A program made the translations under genes and the position numbers. From Mesorhizobium loti (GTDB taxonomy: Bacteria > Pseudomonadota > Alphaproteobacteria > Rhizobiales > Rhizobiaceae), in the NCBI GenBank assembly GCA_014189435.1, contig CP050293.1, positions 3,849,001 through 3,913,000 of the forward strand: a stretch of DNA of 64,000 nt. Direction: 5' to 3'. The stretch's first letter is position 1. Every line of letters begins with the position of its first letter. Shown one piece after another: positions 19,739-30,176 of the stretch. The notes beneath the pieces are model-generated. The model made no database searches, had not been told where the DNA came from, and was given only the letters and a program-made list of their open reading frames with translations.

Positions 19739-20095
19739 ATGGACGCGCAGCTCGACGACAAGGCTCTCGAGAGTACGCTTGCCGAAAGTCTGGCCGATCT
19801 GGTGCCGGATACAAAGACTGTTTCCGAAGATGAATTTGTTGAAGTTGTCGGCGGCGCGCTCGAAGCGGTCGGCGGCACGCTGCTGTTCAAGATGTGCGTC
19901 CAGAACCAGGGCGAAGGCCAGCACGTCGCGGCCGCATCCGTCGGCAATGGCGGCAACCGCCAGTTCCTGCTGCTCACCTTGCCGACCGGCGGCGGCCCGT
20001 TGAAGGTCGAAACCGTGTCAAGAAGCAGCAACCCGGTGGCCGGCATCGCAGCCGCCTATGCCGGTCTCATGGACGTGTTCAAGGCTGCCGCCTGA
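19739..20095 (+). CDS. Conserved hypothetical protein (118 aa)
   Basis: A small acidic soluble protein without signal peptide or membrane helix. It contains EVVGGALEAVGGTLLFKMCV in the middle and PTGGGPLKVETVSRSSNP towards the end. Codon use matches the neighbours and an AAAGAGG stands shortly before the ATG, so it is very likely expressed. I do not recognise a family. It is divergent from the acyl-CoA ligase and followed by the DUF427 gene 148 bases on. Confidence 0.65.
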   Translation: MDAQLDDKALESTLAESLADLVPDTKTVSEDEFVEVVGGALEAVGGTLLFKMCVQNQGEGQHVAAASVGNGGNRQFLLLTLPTGGGPLKVETVSRSSNPVAGIAAAYAGLMDVFKAAA

Positions 20096-20242
20096 CCGTT
20101 TCCGGCAAGCAGTTCAAGGATCTTCGGAGGCGCGATCCGTCAGTGCCGGCCTGGGTAGGTGTTTGCGTGTTGCATGGCGACAGCGGGCCTTGAACAACGC
20201 GCTTGCGCGACACATCTGAAAGTCGACGCAAGGAGACCCCGC

Positions 20243-20632
20243 ATGGATCAGATCGCCAACCCCGCCCCCGGTTTTCAACGCAATCCCGACAAGGTCATCA
20301 CCATCGAGCCCTATGCCGGCACCGTCACCGTGCGTGCCGGAGACGTGGTCATCGCTTCATCGACGAACGCCAAGGTGCTGAGCGAGACCCCCTATCCCGC
20401 GGCCTTCTACATTCCGTTCGCCGACATCGATTTCGGCAAGCTCACCAGCACCGAACATTCGACCCATTGCCCCTACAAGGGCGACGCAAGCTATTGGAGC
20501 GTGCTGCCCGCCGGCGAGGCCGGCCAGAACGCCATGTGGGCCTATGAACGGCCTTTCGACGAAATGGCTGAAATCCGCAACCACGGCGCATTCTACGCCA
20601 GCAAGGTCACGATCGAAGCCACGCCGGCCTGA
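20243..20632 (+). CDS. DUF427 domain protein
   Basis: A 129-residue protein of the DUF427 family, recognisable from ITIEPYAGTVTVRAGDVVIA, then LSETPYPAAFYIPFADI, and the signature HSTHCPYKGDASYWSV. The fold is a small beta-tent; no biochemical role is firmly assigned. The ATG at 20243 has an AAGGAG site eight bases upstream. It is a single-gene unit ahead of a repeat element. Confidence 0.85.
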   Translation: MDQIANPAPGFQRNPDKVITIEPYAGTVTVRAGDVVIASSTNAKVLSETPYPAAFYIPFADIDFGKLTSTEHSTHCPYKGDASYWSVLPAGEAGQNAMWAYERPFDEMAEIRNHGAFYASKVTIEATPA

Positions 20633-20720
20633 GCGATTTTCGAACTCTTCCCGGCATGTGCGAACGCTGTTGTGTTGGCCAGCCGCATCGCTGAAAGTTA
20701 GCCAAAACGCCCGTTGCATC

Positions 20721-20900
20721 GTCATCCTATGGCGAAGCAAGGAGCGAAGCGACGCGGCGCAGACCATAGGATCCATGCCGTGACTCCAGAGCGCTGCCGC
20801 GGTGCAGGGTTCTGCTCCGCTGCATTCCTCGATGGAGGTAACGGCATGGATCCCAGGGTCTCCGCGACGGAGCTTCGCTCCTGCTGCGCCCTGGGATGAC
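20721..20900. repeat. Intergenic inverted-repeat element (about 180 bp)
   Basis: The block opens GTCATCCTATGGCGAAGCAA and closes with CGCCCTGGGATGAC, an imperfect inverted repeat. Inside, AGGATCCATGCCGT and ACGGCATGGATCCCAGG form a second nested inverted repeat, and GGAGCGAAGC pairs with GCTTCGCTCC. It can fold into a long hairpin and codes for nothing. I recall near-identical GTCATCCTAGGGCG... elements scattered through Mesorhizobium genomes; genome-wide counting would settle that. Confidence 0.65.
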
Positions 20901-20910
20901 GAAGGTGCGG

Positions 20911-21651
20911 TCAGTCGGTGGTGCCGTGATTGCCGACGCCGTCGGCATCGTCGAGCCGAACAAAGGTCAAACCCCTGGCCTTGAGCGCCAGCAGCCCCTG
21001 CACCACGCCTTCGCCGGCCGCATGGGTCGGCTGGTTGATGTGCGAGATAATCACGTCACCGTCCTTGGCCGCCGCGATGCGCCGCGCGGTTTCCTTGGCG
21101 CCAAGCAATGAGCCACCGTCGCCGTTTATCGAGAATCCCGCGATCTTGAAGCCGAGCTTGCGGATCATGGCGATTGCCGACGGGCTGTATTCGGCGGTCG
21201 CGCCACGAAACCATTTCGGCGCCGGCTCGCCGGTCCTGGCAAGAGCGGCCGCTCCCGACTCAACCTCGGCCAGCACCGCATCCGGGCTGCCGGCGCTGCG
21301 GATGCCGTAGATCTTCTGCGGCGTATCGACCGCCGGGATATGATGGCCGCCGTGATTTTCCAGTTCGAACAGATCGGGATGCGCCCGCATGATCTCGACG
21401 GCGGCGGCGTTTCGCTTCAGCCAGATGCCGGTCACGAAAATGGTGGCGGGGATCTTGTTGTCCACCAGCGCCGAAAGGATCCGGTTGTCGGTCTGTCCGC
21501 CGCAGGCATCGAGCGTGAGCGCAACACGGCCGGCGCCGCTCGCCTGCGGCCTGATGTGCAGCGTCGGCTCGACGAGCGGCGCGGCATGGCCGGCGGATAC
21601 CATCGCCAACGACATGGCGATCATGCAGAGATTTTTTTGCAGCAGGCGCAT
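20911..21651 (-). CDS. Exported polysaccharide deacetylase-like protein
   Basis: A 246-residue secreted protein with a NodB-homology fold. MRLLQKNLCMIAMSLAMVSA followed by GHAAP is a signal peptide, which with an AGGA site eight bases upstream supports ATG 21651. The catalytic motif 1 is LTLDACGGQTDNRIL (one aspartate kept, the second of the usual TFDD changed), motif 2 HGGHH keeps H-x3-H, and SHINQPTHAAGEGV ends the domain. By family it would remove acetyl groups from a polymer such as peptidoglycan or a surface polysaccharide. The altered motif 1 is shared by a known subgroup but makes activity uncertain. Confidence 0.8.
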   Translation of the reverse strand: MRLLQKNLCMIAMSLAMVSAGHAAPLVEPTLHIRPQASGAGRVALTLDACGGQTDNRILSALVDNKIPATIFVTGIWLKRNAAAVEIMRAHPDLFELENHGGHHIPAVDTPQKIYGIRSAGSPDAVLAEVESGAAALARTGEPAPKWFRGATAEYSPSAIAMIRKLGFKIAGFSINGDGGSLLGAKETARRIAAAKDGDVIISHINQPTHAAGEGVVQGLLALKARGLTFVRLDDADGVGNHGTTD

Positions 21652-21821
21652 CAAACCGAATTCCTGACCGGTCATTTCAAGCAGGTATCCCAAGACCCGC
21701 ATGAAGGCGGAAATCGGGATGCTGCATAGCAGAAAAGCGCCCGGCGCGACAATTTGACCGTTCATGTGGTGAACAGGCCATTCCACGATTGCGATCGCGG
21801 TGGTGCGCGCGGCGCGTGATC

Positions 21822-22924
21822 TCAGATGGCGCGCTCCAGTCTCATTTCGGTGCGCGACAGAACCTCGCGCACTGCGTCGACGACAGGCTTGACCTCCAGG
21901 CCCCAGACGCAGCAGGCCTTGCTGGGATCCGGCGCGCGGCAGAGGCCCCTGGCCACGCAGGCGCAGGGCATCGGCGGCTGGAGCGAGATGCTGGGGACGC
22001 CGACGGGACCCCAGCGCGACGGACGCGTCAAACCGAACAGCCCGACAACCGGGGTCCCAGTGGCAGCGGCCATGTGCATCGGGCCGCTCTCATTCCCGAG
22101 AAACAACCGGGCCTGTTTTAGCACCGCCAGCAGACTTTCGAGCGAAAGCGTTCCAACGAGATTGACGACCGGCGCGACTGTGCTGGCGATTATATGTTCA
22201 GCAATCTTGTGTTCGTCCGGGCCACCCACCAGGACGATGTCCAATCCGCTTTCGCCTGCAATTTCGTCGATCGTCGCGGCAAACCGCTCCGGCTGCCAAC
22301 GTCGCCCCTCGAAGCTCGCGCCCGCATGCACGGCGATGAAAGCGTTTGGCCGCAGATGGTGCTTGCCCAGCAGCGCCAAGGCTTTCGCCGTCTCCAGCGG
22401 CAGCGGCTGAATGTTCGGAATCACCGTGCGAAGTTCGATGCCGAGCGCTTCGAGCGGCGAGAGGTAGCGGTACAGAAAATGCTGGCCATCAAAGCCGTAC
22501 GGCTTGGCAAAGACATTGGCGGGCTGCCGCTCCAGCATACGCAAGGGTCTCTCGGTCGGATTGTAGCCGACGCGGGTCGGTGCGTTAACGAACCCGGAGA
22601 TGATGCGCGACGTCTTTGAATCGGTCAGGTCGATCGTCAGGTCAAAGCGGTAGCGGCGCAACGCCCGCACCATGGCGTAAAGCTCTTTCCCACGCTCCAG
22701 GGGGCGGCGCGCATGCGGGCGCGCCGGAACGTGACCACCTCGGAAGCGATGCCATGGGCGATCACGAAGCTCTCGAAGCGAGCCTCGCACAGAAACACCA
22801 GCCTGGCGCCGGGGAATTCGAGCCGCAAATTCTGTGCAAGCGCCGAGGCGAGGACGAGATCTCCTATGAACTTTGTTTGAATGACCAGGATCGAGCGGAA
22901 CGGTGCGGGTGAACTCTGCAACAT
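21822..22924 (-). pseudogene. Glycosyltransferase family 9 (heptosyltransferase-like), frameshifted
   Basis: The N-terminal part (from ATG 22924, FRSILVIQTKFIGDLVLASA) and the C-terminal part (DLTIDLTDSKTSR, VAVHAGASFEGRRW-like region, GNESGPMHMAAATGTPVV) together make one ordinary GT9 protein of about 367 residues, but they lie in different frames. The break is at the five-C run (22700-22704 on the plus strand as five G): one more C would join ARMRAAP to LERGKELYAM. GT9 enzymes add heptose or similar sugars to the LPS core in the cytoplasm. Either a one-base sequencing error, a real loss, or less likely programmed slippage explains this. Confidence 0.8.
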
Positions 22925-23043
22925 CTGTTTCCGGGAGCAATTGGCGGGACGTCCGCAAATTGGGCGGCAACAATGTCGAGACTACGCAATGCCATCAGCA
23001 CGTTCGCGTGAATTGTCTTACAAAATGGTAAGCTGGATGGACC

Positions 23044-25722
<2,679 letters not shown>

Positions 25723-25947
25723 GCTTTGCTCTCCGGTTGCAGGAGATTGGAAAGATTGGCGAAACGGAAAGTTCCGCCGTGTCCCGACTTTGGAGCGATA
25801 TGATGCTGCAGTGCGAAAGGCAAGGCGTCGGCAAGCCGTACGGCCCCTACAATCGATTAAGCAAAAGCTGTGTCCAAAGATGCGTCAAAAAGACTTGCCT
25901 TTCCGGGGCTTTTGGAATAGAACATAACAGGAACAAATAGGTGTCGC

Positions 25948-26292
25948 ATGAAACTGTCCGGAAAACTCGACTATCTGGAAATGCCGGCGACCGGCGGAAC
26001 GCTGGACCGGCTGAAGGCTTTCTACAGCGCCGCCTTTGCATGGTCGTTCACCGATTATGGGCCGACCTATTCGGCTTTTGCCGAGGGGCTGGACGGCGGC
26101 TTCCAGGCCGATGCCGAGGAAGCGCCCGCCAAGCCGCTGCCTGTGCTCTACAGCAGGGATCTGGAAGCAACCCTCAGCGCTGTCGAAAGCGCCGGCGGCA
26201 CGATCATCAAGCCGATCTTCCCGTTCCCCGGCGGCCGGCGCTTCCACTTCGTCGATCCGGCCGGCAACGAGATGGCGGTGTGGTCCGAATAG
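25948..26292 (+). CDS. VOC (glyoxalase-fold) family protein
   Basis: A 114-residue vicinal-oxygen-chelate domain protein. LDYLEMPATGGTLDRLKAFY matches the first beta-alpha-beta module and PGGRRFHFVDPAGNEMAVW the second, with the terminal metal-ligand-type glutamate or its neighbour in GNEMAVW. Family members include glyoxalases and antibiotic-binding proteins; the short single domain suggests a dimer. No neighbour hints at a substrate. Confidence 0.82.
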   Translation: MKLSGKLDYLEMPATGGTLDRLKAFYSAAFAWSFTDYGPTYSAFAEGLDGGFQADAEEAPAKPLPVLYSRDLEATLSAVESAGGTIIKPIFPFPGGRRFHFVDPAGNEMAVWSE

Positions 26293-26421
26293 CCCGCACG
26301 CATGCCCTTTGGTGGCAGCTGCGTTAGCTGCCCGATTGGACGTTTTGACCATCGCTCATAAGGATTGTGCTTTTCGGCTGCTCTGCTAATAACGCGCCGC
26401 ACAAGCGACTCTGACGGCAAT

Positions 26422-26496
26422 TGGGGCGTCGCCAAGTGGTAAGGCATCGGTTTTTGGTACCGACATTCCCAGGTTCGAATCCTGGCGCCCCAGCCA
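26422..26496 (+). tRNA. tRNA-Gln (TTG anticodon)
   Basis: The acceptor arms TGGGGCG (26422) and CGCCCCA (26486) pair fully; the anticodon stem TCGGT/ACCGA encloses loop TTTTGGT with anticodon TTG at 26454-26456; the T-arm CCAGG-TTCGAAT-CCTGG is perfect; the discriminator G is followed by an encoded CCA. The last 17 bases occur again at 27327, which marks this tRNA as a past integration site. Confidence 0.96.
26480..26496 (+). repeat. 17-bp direct repeat, tRNA copy (att-like)
   Basis: TCCTGGCGCCCCAGCCA is the 3' end of tRNA-Gln, from the T-stem to the CCA. The same 17 bases recur at 27327-27343. Confidence 0.7.
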
Positions 26497-26523
26497 GATT
26501 TTTTTCCAAATAAAATCAACTGT

Positions 26524-27012
26524 TTAAGACAGTGCGACTGCCGGTTTATAGCGGAGAACTGCAAGGGCGCCTACAACGAGGAAGATCAAGAGGGTGACAC
26601 CCTGTGTCATGACGAAAGGAATTTCAGTTCCGGTAGGTGCAAAGACATTCAGAATTGGAATCTTCTGGAAAGCTTGCACTATTCCGACGAATACCAAGAG
26701 ATAGACACTCGCAGTCATTCCTGCGGCGTAAATGCCGCGCCACGCACCGGCAAAATGAAATCGCGAACGTGCAACAAGCACTCCTGCTAATATGACGAGC
26801 GCCACGATCCCTACTATCACTGCAGGTGTCACGCCGTGAAATGGGAAAAGAAATCCAGTGATACTCGTGAACCCGGCCGTTTGCAGGAAAAAATCAGTGG
26901 CAAAACTAGATCTTTTGCCTCCGAACATTTCTATTATCGCGATGATCCCGGCAACGATTGCAACCAAGCTGACTAGGGTATGCAGGAACACGAGCACGCC
27001 GACGTAAGTCAT
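26524..27012 (-). CDS. Hypothetical four-helix membrane protein
   Basis: A 162-residue protein that is almost entirely hydrophobic, with four predicted helices (TLVSLVAIVAGIIAIIEMF, VTPAVIVGIVALVILAGVLV, SVYLLVFVGIVQAF, TLLIFLVVGALAVLRY). I do not recognise a family with certainty. It is the only gene between the tRNA-Gln and the duplicated tRNA end and lies opposite to the tRNA. Its base composition is less GC-rich than the flanking genes by eye, in line with import. Confidence 0.6.
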   Translation of the reverse strand: MTYVGVLVFLHTLVSLVAIVAGIIAIIEMFGGKRSSFATDFFLQTAGFTSITGFLFPFHGVTPAVIVGIVALVILAGVLVARSRFHFAGAWRGIYAAGMTASVYLLVFVGIVQAFQKIPILNVFAPTGTEIPFVMTQGVTLLIFLVVGALAVLRYKPAVALS

Positions 27013-27585
27013 CTTATCCCCCTGGGGTTGCCTTGCATTCGCTCATAGGCGGCTGCGATCGCTAGTTCGCCCTGAAATCAAACGGTGTAAGTGTCCCGAT
27101 ACAATCGTGCGGCTGGTCCCGATTTTCTTGAACTTAATCGGCGACATTGGACAAAAGTGACTTTCTTTTGCCATCTCATATGAAGGCAATCGCCCCGAGC
27201 TACCTTAGCCAACAAGAAAGCACGATTAGGCAAATGTCGAACTGGTCGACAACCGTAACACGGGGAAATCTTCGAACAATGGGGCATCGTGACGTTGCCC
27301 CCAAGTTATGGGCGGTTGGATTGATGTCCTGGCGCCCCAGCCAAGCGATCATGGGTCCGTCCGGACACACGGGACCCCGAGAGTCCCTTTGCGATCTTCC
27401 CTTGAGTCCGATTGGCTAATAATTCCACTGCGTCATAGTTCAGAAAAACCAACGCAATCGCGGCAAAATCGGGGTCGCCATTTTGCACATGATCTGAACA
27501 GTGTCGCCTTGAACATCTCCCTCTTTTCCATACAAGGTCATCGAAGATTCGACCAAGATGGGTGGCGGCTCAACATGGAACTTCA
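27013..27585. other. Non-coding stretch
   Basis: About 570 bases between the membrane-protein gene and the GT25 fusion gene. It holds the distal att-like repeat and a short hairpin (GGGAC/GTCCC, 27371-27387) followed by TTT. The small open frames here have no ribosome site and no family resemblance, so I call no gene. Confidence 0.6.
27327..27343 (+). repeat. 17-bp direct repeat, distal copy (att-like)
   Basis: Exact copy of the tRNA-Gln 3' end (TCCTGGCGCCCCAGCCA). Outside these 17 bases the similarity to the tRNA stops. Confidence 0.65.
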
Positions 27586-29664
27586 ATGAACCTTCCAATC
27601 TTCGCCATCAACCTCGATCGTGAAACCGGTCGCTGGAGCGAATTGGTCGCCAGCGCCGAAGCGGCCGGCTTGACCTTGCAGCGCATTGCCGCAATCGACG
27701 GCCGTGCGCTTGCCAAAGAGGACTGGACGGAGATCGATCTTCCGGCCGCACGCAAGCTGAGCGGGCGCGACATTCTGCCCGGCGAATATGCCTGTTACCG
27801 CAGCCATATCCAGGCGCTGGAAACGTTCCTGGCCGGTGGCAGCGCCTATGGCCTGATTGTCGAGGACGACGTCCTCTTCAGCGAAAACACTATACGGCGC
27901 ATTGAGGCCATCATCGCGGCGGTCCCGGATTTCGACGTCATCAAGCTGACCAACCATCGCATGAGCTTCTTCATGCGCGCCGTCGAGACGACGGAAGGCG
28001 ACGAGATCGGTCGCGCGCTGCATGGCCCGCAAGGCTCGGCGGCCGCCTATCTGGTGACGCGGGAGGGCGCGCAGGGGCTGTTGTCGGCGCTCGCCGTAAT
28101 GAAAATGCCATGGGACGTCGCACTCGAACGCTTTTGGGATACCGGCCTGAAAGTCTATTCGGTTCGCCAAAACGTGCTTGGCTTCGCCGCCAGCAGCAAG
28201 ATTTCCGGCATAGCCGGCCCCTCGGGAAGCTACAAATTTGCAAGGCTTGGCGGGCCGAGCCGGCTAAGTGCCGGGGTGTTGCGGGCCGGCGACGAGCTGC
28301 GCCGCCTGCATCACGTCCTGCTGCGGCCCTCTTTGCCGCGAGAAACCGCGGACTACGCGCCGCGCAACACCCTGCTTCTGCTGCTGGCGTCATTCGCCAT
28401 TCTCGCTTTGGTCTCCGCGGTCTGGCGCGAGGCCGACACCTACCGCTATGCGGGCCTGGCGCTGGCCCTGGTCGCAGTCATCCGCTGGTTCAGGGTGGAT
28501 TTGTGGACCTACAGCAAACCGCTGATCGGTTGGGTCGGCGGTCTGTGCGTGGGTTGGTCGCTCTATGTCTTCGTCCGACTGGCGATCGTCTATTTCGGTA
28601 CCCACCAGTTGGGTGGCTCCGAAGGCATTTACATGTTTCCGCTGTTCTACGCGACGACCGGCTTCGCGTTTCTGCTGTTTGTCAGGCAGCCCGCGCGGCT
28701 CGTCCTCTGGTTCATGATCCTCAGTCTTGTCTTCCTGGCGGCGGACACCTTCTATTCGGACATGTTTCAAGGTATCCAACCGACCCCGCGGTTTTTCAAC
28801 AATCCCATCCACGCGTCGGTGGCGGCCGGTTTCATCTTCCTTTGCGCGCTGCAATTCATGGCGTACACGGCCCAAAGAACGGATCTGAGAAAAGCAACCA
28901 GGAACCTGCATTGGGCGCTGTCGGCAGCCGTCCTGCTGTTTGCCCTCGTCAACATCATCGAGATGCGGTCAAAGGGTGTCTGGCTTGCGCTTGCGCTCGC
29001 CCTGCTCTTGTTGGCTGTCATAACGCTGGCGAGAGGCCATCGCCGCGAGCTGCTGGTTTCGACTGGCGTGCTGGCCATCGTGGCGGCCGGCATCGTCGCA
29101 ACGCACAACGTCTTCTCGTCCACCGCCGGCGACACCATGATCTTCGTCAAGGCCTTGGTGCCGGATGTCTTGAGGCATGGCGTCCTGCCGGCCTTCGACC
29201 GCGCCATCGCGAGCGATACGGTTCCGCTTGCAGCCAAGGAACGGCTGATGCTGTGGGCGGATGCGATCGAGGTCTGGAAACGCCACCCGATCTTCGGAGC
29301 CAGTTCCAGCTGGCTGACCGAATGGGAGCACAGGACCTATCATCCCATGATCTTCAACGTCTTCCACAACGGTTATCTGGAGATTGCCGTGCGCTACGGT
29401 GTGGTCGGACTGGCGTTCTTTGCCTTTCTCTACACCTGGTCGACCAGGCAGGTTCTGCTGGCCATGCGGGCCAAGCTTATCGCTCCGGCAGCATGGTCCT
29501 GCTACATCTCAACACTGGTCTTCTTCGCCATAACCATCCTTACCAATTCAAACAACCGGCTGGCTATGGGTGAGGCCTTCATGTGGTTCGCCGCAGCGTT
29601 CGGCTTCTATTGTTTTTATGTTCGCCAGCAGAAGAACCTCGTCGCGCCGCGAAGCTATTTTTAG
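27586..29664 (+). CDS. GT25 glycosyltransferase fused to an O-antigen-ligase-like membrane domain
   Basis: A 692-residue two-part protein. Residues about 1-210 match family 25 (LPS-type) glycosyltransferases: PIFAINLDRETGRWSELVAS, CYRSHIQALETFLAG, LIVEDDVLF with its acidic cluster, and YLVTREGAQGLL. Residues about 260-690 are polytopic (about ten helices) and contain the Wzy_C/WaaL pattern, with the large periplasmic loop ending in VFHNGYLEIAVRYGVVGL near residue 590. Each half is usually a separate protein; their linkage suggests sugar transfer and polymer ligation or polymerisation act in one complex. The ATG at 27586 begins the GT25 fold exactly. A VanZ-like gene follows. Confidence 0.85.
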   Translation: MNLPIFAINLDRETGRWSELVASAEAAGLTLQRIAAIDGRALAKEDWTEIDLPAARKLSGRDILPGEYACYRSHIQALETFLAGGSAYGLIVEDDVLFSENTIRRIEAIIAAVPDFDVIKLTNHRMSFFMRAVETTEGDEIGRALHGPQGSAAAYLVTREGAQGLLSALAVMKMPWDVALERFWDTGLKVYSVRQNVLGFAASSKISGIAGPSGSYKFARLGGPSRLSAGVLRAGDELRRLHHVLLRPSLPRETADYAPRNTLLLLLASFAILALVSAVWREADTYRYAGLALALVAVIRWFRVDLWTYSKPLIGWVGGLCVGWSLYVFVRLAIVYFGTHQLGGSEGIYMFPLFYATTGFAFLLFVRQPARLVLWFMILSLVFLAADTFYSDMFQGIQPTPRFFNNPIHASVAAGFIFLCALQFMAYTAQRTDLRKATRNLHWALSAAVLLFALVNIIEMRSKGVWLALALALLLLAVITLARGHRRELLVSTGVLAIVAAGIVATHNVFSSTAGDTMIFVKALVPDVLRHGVLPAFDRAIASDTVPLAAKERLMLWADAIEVWKRHPIFGASSSWLTEWEHRTYHPMIFNVFHNGYLEIAVRYGVVGLAFFAFLYTWSTRQVLLAMRAKLIAPAAWSCYISTLVFFAITILTNSNNRLAMGEAFMWFAAAFGFYCFYVRQQKNLVAPRSYF

Positions 29665-29721
29665 GACCCGCCCCCGAGCCGGTTTCGGCGGCGGTCGTGC
29701 GCAGATTGTTGTTGGAGCAGA

Positions 29722-30090
29722 ATGAGATTTTATTCAGTCGCCGGGCGGGTCGCTTTTCTCGTTACGCTCATCGCTGTTCTTGTGCTTGCGCTGCTGCCGG
29801 TACCCCGCCTCAAGGAATTCGGCATCGACGTCGGCTTCCACTACGACAAGCTGAACCACGCCAGCGCCTTTGCCGTCCTGACCTTCCTGGGAGGGCTCGG
29901 CTGGCCCGATCGCAAGGCAAGGCTGATCGTCTTCCTCGCCCTGGTTGGCGCGGCGATCGAGGTCCTTCAGGGCACGGCACTGATAGCGCGCGATCTGGAT
30001 GTGTTCGACTGGGTCGCCGATTGCGTCGGCATGGCTTGCGGCCTCGTGGCTGTGATCTGTGCGAACTGGGTCTTGCGACGCAGAGGCTGA
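29722..30090 (+). CDS. VanZ-like family membrane protein
   Basis: A 122-residue protein with four predicted helices. The pattern YDKLNHASAFAVLTFLGGLG followed by AAIEVLQGTALIARDLDVFD is that of the VanZ-like family, whose best-known member gives low-level teicoplanin resistance, although most members have no defined role. It has a GGAGCA site before ATG 29722 and sits 57 bases after the GT25 fusion gene, possibly co-transcribed, which would fit a cell-envelope role. Confidence 0.82.
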   Translation: MRFYSVAGRVAFLVTLIAVLVLALLPVPRLKEFGIDVGFHYDKLNHASAFAVLTFLGGLGWPDRKARLIVFLALVGAAIEVLQGTALIARDLDVFDWVADCVGMACGLVAVICANWVLRRRG

Positions 30091-30176
30091 GCAAGCCCGC
30101 GGTCCACGGCGTGGATAGCCACAGGCGCTTCTTGGACCTGTTCCGGAGCGGCCATTCGCAGGCAGCGCGAACTGGA

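Larger units (their letters stand above)
26480..27343. mobile_element. Possible small integrated element or its remnant at tRNA-Gln
   Basis: Direct repeats of 17 bases at both ends, one inside tRNA-Gln, bracket about 830 bp with one membrane-protein gene. Integrative elements that use tRNA 3' ends leave exactly this arrangement. No integrase is present, so it would be a deleted remnant or a passenger that needed a helper. Confidence 0.4.

Noticed and set aside
27078..27287. Small minus-strand ORF near the att-like repeat
   Set aside because: No ribosome site, no family, cysteine/arginine-rich random-looking protein.
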